Shown here: positions 1 to 9,604 of the stretch, piece by piece
Layout: every line of letters begins with the position of its first letter
Numbering within the stretch: position 1 is the first letter of the stretch
Source of the DNA: Galaxea fascicularis
Taxonomy: Eukaryota; Cnidaria; Anthozoa; Scleractinia; Euphylliidae
DNA: 64,000 nucleotides
Assembly (NCBI GenBank): GCA_948470475.1
Contig: OX419341.1
Coordinates: 21,717,135-21,781,134, forward strand
Direction of reading: 5' to 3'
Made by a program: the position numbers and the translations under genes
Notes under the pieces: model-generated
The model's database searches: none
What the model saw: only the letters and a program-made list of their open reading frames with translations
Told to the model about the DNA's origin: nothing

Positions 1-47
1 CCAAGGGCGTAGCCAGACATTTTTTCCTGTTAAGCCCGATCTGTTAA

Positions 48-172
48 TGTGGTATTCTGGTTATGTGGGTCACGTGATGCAAGGAGTGGAGAAATAAACA
101 GTTGCTAAAAATATCGCACGTGTGTTTCACTGTGTTTCACTTTGCCTCACTAGAACTATTTAGAATACAAAA
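48..172 (+). repeat. 5' LTR of Ty3/mag-like element
   Basis: 125-bp repeat beginning TGTGGTATTC and ending TACAAAA, matched by 4483-4607. It contains AATAAA at 93-98, a likely polyadenylation signal. The ends are TG...ACAAAA rather than TG...CA. The boundary is fixed by the GTTAA duplication on both sides. Confidence 0.92.
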
Positions 173-173
173 T

Positions 174-191
174 TGGCGACGAGGATGGGAT
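174..191 (+). promoter_or_regulatory. Primer binding site, tRNA-Ser(GCU) type
   Basis: TGGCGACGAGGATGGGAT starts one base after the 5' LTR. It is the complement of the 3' end of animal tRNA-Ser(GCU) including CCA, as I remember that tRNA, over all 18 bases. Confidence 0.8.
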
Positions 192-215
192 CCCGAAGGT
201 AAACAAGGAGCACAT

Positions 216-3200
216 ATGGCTGCAGTCATTGGTAATTTGGGTCCGTTTGACGAAAAGTCTGAGAAGTTTAGCGATTACGCCGATCGATTTGAAGCATACC
301 TCGCGGCGAATGACATCGATGATGATAGGAAAGTGAATGTTTTTCTGGCTGTTATTGGTCCAGACGCTTATAAGTTGCTGAAGAACCTGTGTGATCCCCA
401 CAATCCGAATACAAGGACCTTTACGGCATTGTCGCAGCTTTTGCAGGGACATTATGAACCTGCTCCCATTGTGATTGCTGAAAGACACAAGTTCTGGACG
501 GCTACACAAGGAGAGAGCGAGAGTGTGTCGGAATTTGTCGCCAGATTGAAGAAACTGGCTTCGACCTGCAGCTTCGGTGAATTTCTACTTCAAGCCCTAA
601 GAGATAGGCTAGTCTCTGGATTACATCCAAAAATGTCGAGAACTCAGCGTCATCTCTTGTCGATAAGAGATCTGACTTACGCTGTTGCGCGTGACAAGTG
701 CATTGCAGATGAAATGGCGGGCAAGGCGAACCTAGAGCACATGGGAGAGTCGGCTAGAAGCGAGGTCAATAAGGTTCAGGATGACTCTTTCCTAAACAAA
801 AGGAACATCACTGCTGGACATAATCATGAGCAGAGTGGTGGAAACACCGACAAGTGCAAATCATGTGGAAGTGTGCAGCATAGATCGGAATCTTGCAGAT
901 ACAGAAATGCCACCTGTCATCACTGCCAACGCAAAGGTCATATTCGCCCGGTGTGTAAAGCCCGATGGTCACAAGTGCAACCGAAAGGAAGATCGAGTGG
1001 TCAAAAGAGTGCTAAGCTGAACAGTTGCGTTAGCAACTCAGATGATGAAAGTGTGGGGAGCGATAATCATGTGAGTGACACGCCTGTGAATGCAGATGAA
1101 GTAAGTGCCTTTGGTTTATACAAAACTGAAACTGAACACTTGTCGACAGAGTTTGTAAACAGCGTTAAACCGTGTGTAGTAGATGTTCAGTTAGGTAAGG
1201 CACAAGTTAATTGTAAGATGGAAGTAGACACAGGTGCATCTCGTTCTACAGTGTCAAAACGTGTGTATGATTCTGTATTATCTGATTATCCCCTTCAGCA
1301 TCCGGGGGTGATTTTGCGTAATTATTCAGGTGAAAAGATTCCTGTTGTGGGAAAAATTTCTGTTCCAGTGAAGTATGATACCCAAGAAGAAATCCTTGAT
1401 TTAATTGTTGTTGAAGGAAATCTCCCTGCCCTGTTTGGGCGAGACTGGTTAAGTAGAATAAAACTAGATTGGAAGAACATGTTCGGGGTTAAGGAAGAAG
1501 TCACTGAGAATAAGTTTTCTGTTCCCAAATCTGAGACCTTTTCAGCAGAATTCAACAGTCTGTTAGAAAAACATAGAGAATTATTCAGCAGTCATGGCTC
1601 TGGCATCAAGGGTTTCATTGGTTCTTTGAAACTTAAAGAGGGTGCCAAACCAGTGTTCATGAAGGATAGACCGGTCCCATACTCCCTTGTAGAAAAAGTT
1701 GAAAAAGAGTATGATCGACTAGTGCAGTCTGATATTCTGTATCCGGTATCCTGTAGTAATTGGGCAAGCCCTGTAGTGCACGTCCCAAAATCTGACGGTT
1801 CCATACGAGTGTGTGGGGATTATAAGGCGATTAATGAGCGCATAGAGGATGATGTGTACAAACTACCTAATGTGCAAGACATGTTTGCTATGCTGTCTCA
1901 AGATGGGGCTAATCCTGATACATTTTCAGTGATTGATTTAGCCAGTGCTTTCAATCAGTTGTTTTTGGATGAAGAGTCGTCTGAATTGCTTACCATCAAC
2001 ACTCGAAAAGGTTTATTTAAATCGAAGCGATTGTGTTTTGGTGTGAAAACTGCCACTTCCCAGTTTCAGAGAGTCATGGATTCAATCTTGTCAGGTATTA
2101 AAGGTGTGTTGGTGAGAGTAGATGACATTCTGGTGGCAACATCAGGTGGAGTCACTGCTCATATTGGAGTTATCAAACAAGTTTTGAGTAGGTTGGCCAA
2201 ACACAATGTTAGATTAAATGGCCAAAAGTGTCAGTTCTTCCAAGGTCAAGTGAAGTACATGGGACACATTTTGAGTAAACAGGGGATCAGTCCTGTTAAG
2301 AGCAAGCTGGATGCTATTCGATTAGCACACAGACCTAAAGATGTGTCCCAGTTGAGATCATTTTTGGGAATGTTAAATTACTACTCAAAATTCATCAAAG
2401 ATTTTTCATCTAAATTACACCCACTGTATGAGCTTCTCAGTAACAAGGCTGAGTGGTTTTGGACCAAGGAATGTGAAGCGGCTTTTATATGGGCTAAAGA
2501 AGTTCTTTCAAGTGAACAAGTTTTGGTCCATTATGACCCCCAGAAACCTCTTCTACTGAGTGTAGATGCCAGTCCATATGGGATTGGAGCTGTGTTGAGT
2601 CATCGCATGGAAGACGGCACTGAGCGGCCAGTAGAGTTTGCTTCTCGCACACTCAGTAGTGCAGAAAAGAATTATGCCCAAATAGAAAAAGAGGGGTTGG
2701 CCATAATATTTGGTGTTAAGAGATTTCAGCTTTACCTCTATGGCCGCAAATTTACATTGGTAACTGACCATCAACCCCTAACTCGGATTTTTGGTCCTAA
2801 AGCTAGTATTCCCCCCTTGGCTGCAGCTCGTTTGCAGCGTTGGGCAGTTCTTTTGTCTGGATATGATTTTGATATTGTATTCAGAGACTCCGCTACCAAT
2901 GCAAATGCAGACTTCTTCAGTCGATTTCCACTACAATCTCAGGCTGAGGATGATTTGGATCCAGATGAACACTATGTGTGTGCATCTGTGACGGATGACT
3001 TGCCCGTAACTGCAGTTGAGATAGGTGAAGGTACTAAGAAGGATAGCCTACTTGCAAAAGTGTATGAATATACATCCTTTGGTTGGCCAGGTAGCTGCCC
3101 TAGTCCAGAGCTTAAACCTTTTTGGGTTCGCAGAGATGAGTTGGCTTTGGAAAATGGATGTCTTTTGTGGGGCAGACGGGTCATCATACCATTCAAATTC

Positions 3201-4427
3201 CAAAAACGCTTGTTGGAAGAGTTGCATGAATGCCACCCAGGGATGTGCCGTATGAAAGCACTCGCCAGGTCCTTCGTGTGGTGGCCTGGAATTGACCTTG
3301 ATATAGAGGACAAAGTAAGGCTTTGTAATGTTTGTACTAAGGCACATCAAACCCCTAAGGCAGTTCCCTTATTATTGTGGCCTTGGTCAACTGAACCTTG
3401 GCAAAGAATTCATGTTGATTATGCTGAGGTCAAGGGTCAACAATTTCTTCTTGTGGTTGACAGCCATTCTAAATGGATGGAAGTCTTTCCTATGAACAGT
3501 ACTACTGCAAATGCTACCATAGAGGCCTTAAGAACTCTGTTTGCTAGATATGGGCTGCCACATGAACTAGTCAGTGATAATGGCCCACAGTTTGTTGCTA
3601 GAGAATTTAAAACATTTTTGGAGATGAATTGCATCAAGCACACTTTATGCCCTCCATATCATCCCTCCACTAATGGTTTGGCTGAGAGACATGTTCAGAC
3701 CTTCAAACACATGTATCAGTCTTGTCCTGATAAGGGGACAGTTCAGCACAAAGTGGCTGATGTCCTGTTCTGCTACAGAAACACTCCCCACACCACAACA
3801 GACAAGACTCCTGCACAGTTGTTTTTGAAGAGGGAACCCAGAACACACCTCTCCTTGGTAAAACCCAGTTTGCAAAGGCATGTAGAAAAGAAACAAATTG
3901 CTGCAAAGTTGTACAGGGATGGGCTTAACCCAAAGGCGCGACTTTTTGATTTGTACCAGCCAGTCAGGGTTAAAAACACCAGGGGAGGGAGGGAGAGATG
4001 GATACCGGGTACAATTGTGGCTGTGAAGGGACCAGAAACTTATTTAGTTCGTATTCCAGGTAACAATCGTCGCTTTGTGCATGCTAATCACTTGATACCT
4101 GATGATGCCCGAGGAATGAGTGCCTATAAGGAGATGGTCTCACCTGAACTGGTAGAATATAATCCACCATCAGAATTTCGGGGGGAACCTGTCATAACTA
4201 GGTCGCAAGTTCAGTCTGAAGTAGACAATGAGGCTTCTCGCAAGTCTAGTGTTATATCGTTACCTGTTGTTAATGATGATGGTGATTTAGGAGGCGACAA
4301 CTGTATTCACAATCCTGATCCAGTGATTACCAAAACCGTCTTGCCTGGTCACTCCGAGGCCAATTCAGGCCAAGTGGTTACTCGATCAGGACGGGTGGTC
4401 AAGCCTCCCAACAGATTGAATTTATAG
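216..4427 (+). CDS. Gag-Pol polyprotein of Ty3/mag-like retrotransposon
   Basis: The reading frame is open further upstream, but the ATG at 216 (MAAVIGNLGPF) is the first one past the primer binding site and the likely start, giving about 1,403 residues. In order: a retrotransposon capsid region; two CX2CX4HX4C zinc knuckles near residues 214 and 235; an aspartic protease with DTGAS near 338; reverse transcriptase with the catalytic Asp pair near 636-637; RNase H with VDASPYG near 784; and an integrase with an HHCC zinc region, HVDYAE near 1068, SDNGPQF near 1121 and Glu 35 residues further on (D-D-35-E). Gag and Pol share one frame with no shift or stop. Odd point: the residue usually Tyr or Phe in the Y-x-D-D box is Arg (RVDD). 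The gene is apparently intact, but activity is not shown. Confidence 0.93.
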   Translation: MAAVIGNLGPFDEKSEKFSDYADRFEAYLAANDIDDDRKVNVFLAVIGPDAYKLLKNLCDPHNPNTRTFTALSQLLQGHYEPAPIVIAERHKFWTATQGESESVSEFVARLKKLASTCSFGEFLLQALRDRLVSGLHPKMSRTQRHLLSIRDLTYAVARDKCIADEMAGKANLEHMGESARSEVNKVQDDSFLNKRNITAGHNHEQSGGNTDKCKSCGSVQHRSESCRYRNATCHHCQRKGHIRPVCKARWSQVQPKGRSSGQKSAKLNSCVSNSDDESVGSDNHVSDTPVNADEVSAFGLYKTETEHLSTEFVNSVKPCVVDVQLGKAQVNCKMEVDTGASRSTVSKRVYDSVLSDYPLQHPGVILRNYSGEKIPVVGKISVPVKYDTQEEILDLIVVEGNLPALFGRDWLSRIKLDWKNMFGVKEEVTENKFSVPKSETFSAEFNSLLEKHRELFSSHGSGIKGFIGSLKLKEGAKPVFMKDRPVPYSLVEKVEKEYDRLVQSDILYPVSCSNWASPVVHVPKSDGSIRVCGDYKAINERIEDDVYKLPNVQDMFAMLSQDGANPDTFSVIDLASAFNQLFLDEESSELLTINTRKGLFKSKRLCFGVKTATSQFQRVMDSILSGIKGVLVRVDDILVATSGGVTAHIGVIKQVLSRLAKHNVRLNGQKCQFFQGQVKYMGHILSKQGISPVKSKLDAIRLAHRPKDVSQLRSFLGMLNYYSKFIKDFSSKLHPLYELLSNKAEWFWTKECEAAFIWAKEVLSSEQVLVHYDPQKPLLLSVDASPYGIGAVLSHRMEDGTERPVEFASRTLSSAEKNYAQIEKEGLAIIFGVKRFQLYLYGRKFTLVTDHQPLTRIFGPKASIPPLAAARLQRWAVLLSGYDFDIVFRDSATNANADFFSRFPLQSQAEDDLDPDEHYVCASVTDDLPVTAVEIGEGTKKDSLLAKVYEYTSFGWPGSCPSPELKPFWVRRDELALENGCLLWGRRVIIPFKFQKRLLEELHECHPGMCRMKALARSFVWWPGIDLDIEDKVRLCNVCTKAHQTPKAVPLLLWPWSTEPWQRIHVDYAEVKGQQFLLVVDSHSKWMEVFPMNSTTANATIEALRTLFARYGLPHELVSDNGPQFVAREFKTFLEMNCIKHTLCPPYHPSTNGLAERHVQTFKHMYQSCPDKGTVQHKVADVLFCYRNTPHTTTDKTPAQLFLKREPRTHLSLVKPSLQRHVEKKQIAAKLYRDGLNPKARLFDLYQPVRVKNTRGGRERWIPGTIVAVKGPETYLVRIPGNNRRFVHANHLIPDDARGMSAYKEMVSPELVEYNPPSEFRGEPVITRSQVQSEVDNEASRKSSVISLPVVNDDGDLGGDNCIHNPDPVITKTVLPGHSEANSGQVVTRSGRVVKPPNRLNL

Positions 4428-4470
4428 TAGTTTTATTTGTAAGTTGCGTTTATGTTAAGGAAACTGTATA

Positions 4471-4482
4471 GGAAGGAGGAAA
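4471..4482 (+). promoter_or_regulatory. Polypurine tract
   Basis: GGAAGGAGGAAA abuts the start of the 3' LTR and would prime plus-strand DNA synthesis. Confidence 0.8.
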
Positions 4483-4607
4483 TGTGGTATTCTGGTTATG
4501 TGGGTCACGTGATGCAAGGAGTGGAGAAATAAACAGTTGCTAAAAATATCGCACGTGTGTTTCACTGTGTTTCACTTTGCCTCACTAGAACTATTTAGAA
4601 TACAAAA
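4483..4607 (+). repeat. 3' LTR of Ty3/mag-like element
   Basis: Identical by eye to 48-172. It is followed by the target duplication GTTAA. Confidence 0.92.
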
Positions 4608-4982
4608 GTTAAAAATTGATTAGTTGGTACACTTGGTATACTCTTAAGGGTTGGTATACACATGGCTTGAATTAAGTCGTCTATTAAAAAAAAGTTATAT
4701 TACTGCGAAACAGTCACCAGTCAGCAGTCACTCAAACGCCAGCCTTCTCTTCTTCTTCGAAGCGAAATCTGGTATGACTCTCTACCGGTCAATAGGGAAA
4801 TATTTGTATGCATGCATATATTAGACGATAGGTGTTCACTAGTGAGGACTGGTATGGTGAGTAGTATGGTAAACACTGCTGAGACATTGCAGTTGGGGTA
4901 ATGTTCTTCCTTTGTGCACCTCAGTGTCCGCTAGAGACTGATTTCTCTTCATGATCAGCAAGCGCCACCTTGCTTTCCATCT

Positions 4983-5199
4983 TAAGGCGCGTTTACACTA
5001 CAGAAAAAATGGGTCCGGACCCCGTCAAAAAAGTGGTACGGACCCATAACTTTTGTAAAGAAATACTGGAGTTTCCGCGGGGCCATAGGCGCCTATGGCC
5101 CTGCGGAAACTCCAGTATTTGCTTTACAAGAATTATGGGTCCGTACTTCTTTTTTGACGGGGTCCGGACCCATTTTCTCTGTAGTGTAAATGCGCCTTT
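4983..5199. repeat. Foldback element, GTTTACAC-ended, GGTCCGGACC interior
   Basis: The arms run from AAGGCGCGTTTACAC on the left to GTGTAAATGCGCCTT on the right and meet at a perfect 20-bp palindrome, GGCCATAGGCGCCTATGGCC (5081-5100). The arms are about 100 bp each, with GGTCCGGACC and ACGGACCCATAA motifs in mirror positions. TTAA or TTTAA lies at both outer edges. Nothing credible is coded. The open frame across it is a by-product of the palindrome. Confidence 0.85.
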
Positions 5200-5284
5200 A
5201 AAATCTCGTTGTCAAAGGCCACTCTATCCCCTAAGTCTTTGGATTATGCGTCGTAAATCTTGTCCTGGGTTTCTCTGCTGAATG

Positions 5285-5603
5285 ATCCTAGCTGAATTGG
5301 TGTGAGGTATTGGCCCAGGAACCGGTCTTGGTGCGCAAGCTATAGCAACCTCTCATTTTGCCATTTAATGATGGTGAACAACAAGGGATAGGTAAACGGT
5401 TCTGTACCCAATATTGACCTGCGGTGTGGTAGTAGGTAACCTTGGCCCGATGCACTGCGCACAGTCTTGGTATTTCTAGGCTCAACGCCACACCCTGCCA
5501 CTAGCTCCTTAGCCATCTCAAACAGCTCGTTCCAAACAAATAACAACAAGAAAATCAAATTGCCGGACGGAGCATGCCTACGCTCTTGCTTTAACATCAC
5601 CAT
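5285..5603 (-). pseudogene. Possible hAT-like transposase relic
   Basis: A minus-strand frame of about 87 codons reads WNELFEMAKELVAGCGVEPR and later KWQNERLL. This resembles the region of hAT-like (ZMYM1/52-kDa-repressor-type) transposases that has a GRQxHR box and a PFLDHLIxEL helix, but those boxes are degraded here. No start, no full domain and no terminal repeats were found. The assignment rests on family memory and is weak. Confidence 0.3.
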
Positions 5604-6181
5604 TCTCTGCCAGGGTGTTCAGTGCCTGAACCACAACAGGAAACGCTGTTCGGAAAGTATAAAACGCTACTTGACTATCTTGTCTCACAGAGAGATCTTA
5701 ACTTAATTACACACCCCTTTGCATCTCATACCTTACTATAGCATCTTGAGATAAGCATTCTTGGAAAGCCAATAGCCGTTTTGCTGAGTAATCGAAAGCA
5801 AACGTAATTTCTTATAAGGTCTTAAGAATATTCCTCACTATAGTTTCCCTACAGGCATTTCCGATTGCCATGTTCACACCAGCATAGAAAAATTTCGAAA
5901 TTTAATATTCGAGGCTAACATTTCTCACAAGACAGATTATCGACTTCGGGGAAGAAATGCGGTATAACACGAAAAGAAAAAAAAATACAAAAATTCCTGT
6001 TAAGCCCGGGCTTATAATGGTTTAAAGACTAGCTACGCACAAACTCTCAAAAAAGACAGTTACAAACATAGAAAGATGTATAAAACTTCAGTAGAAAATA
6101 TAGATGTCTGCAGAGCCGTGAAAATGTGCGGCCATCTTGCTCGCTGACTTCTGAACGCTTTTTTATATGGAATCAATATTA
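5604..6181. other. Intergenic stretch, nothing recognised
   Basis: AT-rich, without a convincing gene. TTCCTGTTAAGCCCG (5994-6008) also occurs at 24-38, so a short dispersed repeat is present. ATGAA at 6182-6186 is the left target duplication of the next LTR element. Confidence 0.5.
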
Positions 6182-6186
6182 ATGAA

Positions 6187-6783
6187 TGTTACGAAAAATT
6201 ATTGCGTGACTCGCGTTACTGTCTGGAAGTGTCTAGAGTGTTCTGCATGTTTAATTAGCGCTGTGTCATCGTGATTCCGTAATTCTATTTTTAAGCCGTT
6301 TGCGTAGTAGCTGTAAATAGTTCTTATTGTAATGTTTCTTTATTTAGTCGAGTAGGAAAGTTCTAGAATTTTAGGTTAAAAGGTATATAACCCGATCGGT
6401 GTAGCTTTAGAGTTTTTTTAGAAGCAGTGTGTTTGTTGAAGAAAGTAAAGAGAAGTAACTTGAGAGCTGAGAGCTGAGAGCGTTTGGCGGAGGCCGTGTT
6501 TATTGAAATCTGACAGAGGTCGTGTATACAGTTGGCAGAGGCCGTATTCATTGAAGTGTGACAGAGGTCGTTTATACATTTGGCGGAGGCCGTGAGTATT
6601 GAAGTTTGACGGAGGTCGAGTGTGATTTTTATAAGCCTAGTGTGAGCTTATTGTGAAGTCTTGTACGGAGTTTACTACTTTCATTTGGAATAAATAACCT
6701 TGTTGCTGTTCCGACAACCCTGCGTTCTGTTTAGTCTACAAACAACCCACTTCTCACGTCACAACACAATCGAACTCGTAACA
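6187..6783 (+). repeat. 5' LTR of RT-less element
   Basis: 597 bp, TGTTACG...GTAACA. It has TATATAA at 6384-6390, AATAAA at 6689-6694, and three tandem 48-bp units (starts 6484, 6532, 6580) built on TTGGCGGAGGCCGT and GACAGAGGTCGT. The 48-bp array lies between TATA box and polyadenylation signal, so it should be transcribed. Confidence 0.93.
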
Positions 6784-6784
6784 T

Positions 6785-6801
6785 TGGGGGCCTGTCCGGG
6801 A
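6785..6801 (+). promoter_or_regulatory. Primer binding site, tRNA-Pro-like
   Basis: TGGGGGCCTGTCCGGGA lies one base past the LTR. It differs by two central bases from the classical tRNA-Pro primer site TGGGGGCTCGTCCGGGA. Confidence 0.65.
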
Positions 6802-6945
6802 GTGGAGTGACTGAGCGAGTGTGGAATTCAGGAATCGTTTGTTGTCTACCATTAACCAGGAAAGGATCACAACTTCGAAGAAAGTAGCTGTGCTGTGGAA
6901 GCAAGTGATACGAGTGAAAGAGCCGTAGAATTTTAACGCTGTGAA

Positions 6946-9258
6946 ATGGAGAAATTTATTCAACTTGGTAAAGAGTTTGGCCTGGAAGGAGAAAAGCTGC
7001 TTGAGTTCGTGCGTGAACAACAAAAGTTGGAGGAGGAGAGAAGGCGTGAAGATGATGAGAGAAAGCGCCAGGAAGAAGAAAAACAAGAGAAATTTAGGCA
7101 GCTTGAAGAACAAAGGAGACGCGAAGATGACGAGAGAGAAGAAAAACGCCAGAGACTTGAAGAACAAAGGAGGCGCGAAGATGAAGAAAAACAAGAGAGA
7201 CGTAGGCAGCTTGAAGAAGAAAAACAGGAAAGACAGAGACGTGAAGAAGAAGAGAGAGAGGAACGACGCCGAAGAGATGATGAAGAGAGAGAAGCAAGAC
7301 GCCAAGAACGTGAACTGAGGAAATTGGAAATGGAAGCTGATATCCGGAAACAGAAAGAGGCCGCCGAGGCTGCGAAGAGGGAGCACGAATTAGAACTTGC
7401 GCGGTTAGGAAATCTTGACGATCGTCCACGTGATAGAGAGGACCGAGCTAAAGCGCCGAAACTTCCAGCGTTTGTGGATGGTAAAGATGATTTGGACGCG
7501 TATTTACAGAGGTTCGAGAGATTTGCTGAGACAGCTAAGTGGAAAAAAGATGGATGGGCATCGAAGCTCAGTGCTCTGTTATCCGGTCGAGCACTAGAAG
7601 TGTACTCACGTCTATCGGAGGACGCAGCTAAAGATTACGATAGAGTGAAGATTGCGTTAATGAAGAGATATGATCTTACTGAAGACGGCTATCGTCGCAA
7701 ATTCAGAGCATCCAAACCGGAAGTTGATGAAAGTCCGGAGCAGTTTATTGTGCGATTGGACAGATACCTGTTACGGTGGCTAGAGCTTTCAAATACTGAG
7801 CAAACCTTTCAGGGCCTAAAGGACTTAATCGTGAAAGAACAGTTTATTGATTCCTGCCCTAAAGATCTGGCCATTCACCTACGAGAAAGGGCACCTGAAA
7901 CCCTGGCAAAGATTGCAAAAATCGCTGACCAGTATTTAGAGGCTCATGGCAAGCATTTATTTAGCCCAGTGAGCAGGAAGCCGGCAGTACAGTTTGAGAG
8001 GGACGAACCCAAGAACACACAGTCTAATACAACACCCCTCCAGTGCTTTAAGTGTAACGCTCGCGGTCATAGAGCTATCAACTGCCCAACCGTGATAAAA
8101 AGATGTTTTCTGTGTGGCAAGCAGGGACATGAAGCTAGAAATTGTCGCTCAAGTACAAGAAGGCTAGGAGGACAAAGTAGGGATGGTATCCCTGTGCAAC
8201 GTGGTCAAGTGAGTGCTAGTTGTTTAGTTCAGCCATCAGAAGTAAAACCTTCAGCAGAAGAAGTTAAGTCCTGTATCCAAGATAATAAGCTTGTGTTGGC
8301 TTGTGGTAAGAAGATTCCGTTGCTGAGTAGTGCCTGTGTTGAACCGTTGTCTGGAGTAAGAAGTAAAATGCCTGTTGTGAAAGGAAGAGTTGGAGAGAAA
8401 TCTGTTGATGTCCTGAGAGACACTGGTTGTAGTGGAATAGTTGTAAAGAAGGATCTTGTGTCCGAGGATCAGTACACTGGCGACTTTAATGTTATGCTAC
8501 TCATCGATAACACAGCAAGGAAAGTGCCCATTGCGAAGATTGAAGTTGACACACCCTATCTCAAGGGCGAAGTGGAAGCGCAATGTCTCCCTGATGCAGT
8601 TTACGATTTGATTGTTGGTAATGTACCGGGTGCGAGAGCTGCTGACGACCCAGATCCAAGCTGGCAAGATCATGTGCAAGAGGCGTGTGCAGTAACAACG
8701 AGAAGTCAAGCAAAGAAGGCCGGAGAACACATCCCGCTGAAGGTACCGGCTGCCAAAGAAAGTCCTGTCGTTGATAGAGAAAAGCTCAAACAAATGCAAC
8801 GTGATGACGAGAGCTTACAGAAATATTGGGAGCAAAATGATGTAGTTGTGAGAGGCCAGACTGAGAAGTCATTTGAAGTGAAAGGTGGAGTTCTTTACCG
8901 TGTTTACAAGCACCCTTATATGAATGGTGGTAAACCCCTGAAGCAAGTTATGGTTCCTGTGCAGTTGAGAAACCGAATAATGGAAATAGCGCACGGATCG
9001 ATCATGGGAGGTCATATGGGAATAAAGAAAACGGCAGATAAAATTCAAAGTGCATTCTATTGGCCGGGTATTCAAGGGGATGTCACTCGCTATTGCAAGT
9101 CCTGTGATGTATGTCAGAAGACAGTTAACAAGGGTTCCGTACCGAAGGTTCCCCTGGAGAAGATGCCATTAATTGACAAGCCGTTCAAGAGAGTAGCAAT
9201 CGATCTGGTTGGTCCTATTAGTCCCCCGAGTGAAGACGGTCACAGATATATATATTGA
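6946..9258 (+). CDS. Gag-protease-integrase N-terminal part, LTR element
   Basis: 770 codons from an ATG in GAAATGG. Residues about 20-150 are a highly charged E/R/K-rich coiled coil. This is followed by a SCAN-like/retrotransposon capsid region (LPAFVDGKDDLDAYLQRFE near 175, KDLIVKEQFI near 305), two CX2CX4HX4C knuckles (CFKCNARGHRAINC near 367, CFLCGKQGHEARNC near 386) and a protease with DTGCSG near 491. After a linker come the integrase HHCC zinc region (HGSIMGGHMG ... CKSCDVC) and the first catalytic Asp in VAIDLVG near residue 751. The frame stops at once inside a TATATATA run, two bases out of register with the rest of the integrase. No RT motif occurs. Confidence 0.88.
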   Translation: MEKFIQLGKEFGLEGEKLLEFVREQQKLEEERRREDDERKRQEEEKQEKFRQLEEQRRREDDEREEKRQRLEEQRRREDEEKQERRRQLEEEKQERQRREEEEREERRRRDDEEREARRQERELRKLEMEADIRKQKEAAEAAKREHELELARLGNLDDRPRDREDRAKAPKLPAFVDGKDDLDAYLQRFERFAETAKWKKDGWASKLSALLSGRALEVYSRLSEDAAKDYDRVKIALMKRYDLTEDGYRRKFRASKPEVDESPEQFIVRLDRYLLRWLELSNTEQTFQGLKDLIVKEQFIDSCPKDLAIHLRERAPETLAKIAKIADQYLEAHGKHLFSPVSRKPAVQFERDEPKNTQSNTTPLQCFKCNARGHRAINCPTVIKRCFLCGKQGHEARNCRSSTRRLGGQSRDGIPVQRGQVSASCLVQPSEVKPSAEEVKSCIQDNKLVLACGKKIPLLSSACVEPLSGVRSKMPVVKGRVGEKSVDVLRDTGCSGIVVKKDLVSEDQYTGDFNVMLLIDNTARKVPIAKIEVDTPYLKGEVEAQCLPDAVYDLIVGNVPGARAADDPDPSWQDHVQEACAVTTRSQAKKAGEHIPLKVPAAKESPVVDREKLKQMQRDDESLQKYWEQNDVVVRGQTEKSFEVKGGVLYRVYKHPYMNGGKPLKQVMVPVQLRNRIMEIAHGSIMGGHMGIKKTADKIQSAFYWPGIQGDVTRYCKSCDVCQKTVNKGSVPKVPLEKMPLIDKPFKRVAIDLVGPISPPSEDGHRYIY

Positions 9259-9569
9259 CATTGGTCGATTTCGCAACCCGTTATCCCGAAGCTGTTCCGC
9301 TGAAGAACATTGATACGGAAACTGTCGCAGAAGCATTGGTGGATATTTTTAGTCGTTTAGGAGTTCCTGAAGAAATTTTGAGTGACCTCGGTACGCAGTT
9401 TGTATCGGAGTGCATGAAGGAAGTGACGCGGCTGTTGAGTATTAAACAGCTCACTACGACACCTTATCACCCTATGTGTAATGGCCTGACGGAAAAGTTC
9501 AATGGAACTATGAAGAGTATGCTGAAGAGATTGTGTAGCGAGCAGCCGAGACAGTGGCACCGTTATATT

Positions 9570-9604
<35 letters not shown>

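Larger units (their letters stand above)
48..4607 (+). mobile_element. Complete Ty3/Gypsy (mag-like) LTR retrotransposon
   Basis: Two 125-bp direct repeats (48-172 and 4483-4607) that look identical base for base enclose one long Gag-Pol frame. The 5-bp sequence GTTAA directly precedes the left LTR (43-47) and directly follows the right one (4608-4612), as expected for a target-site duplication. A primer binding site (174-191) and a polypurine tract (4471-4482) sit at the expected places. The WWPG-type integrase zinc region and tRNA-Ser-type primer site suggest the mag group. Identical LTRs, an exact target duplication and an open frame indicate a recent insertion. The LTRs are unusually short. 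Confidence 0.95.

Noticed and set aside
4970..5281. 103-codon frame over the palindrome
   Set aside because: The frame is a consequence of the inverted repeat, and its peptide has no coding character.
24..6008. Shared 15-mer TTCCTGTTAAGCCCG at 24-38 and 5994-6008
   Set aside because: Too short and in degraded context to define a repeat family from two copies.
6754..7386. Minus-strand 210-codon frame opposite Gag
   Set aside because: It is the antisense shadow of the purine-rich coiled-coil region of Gag.
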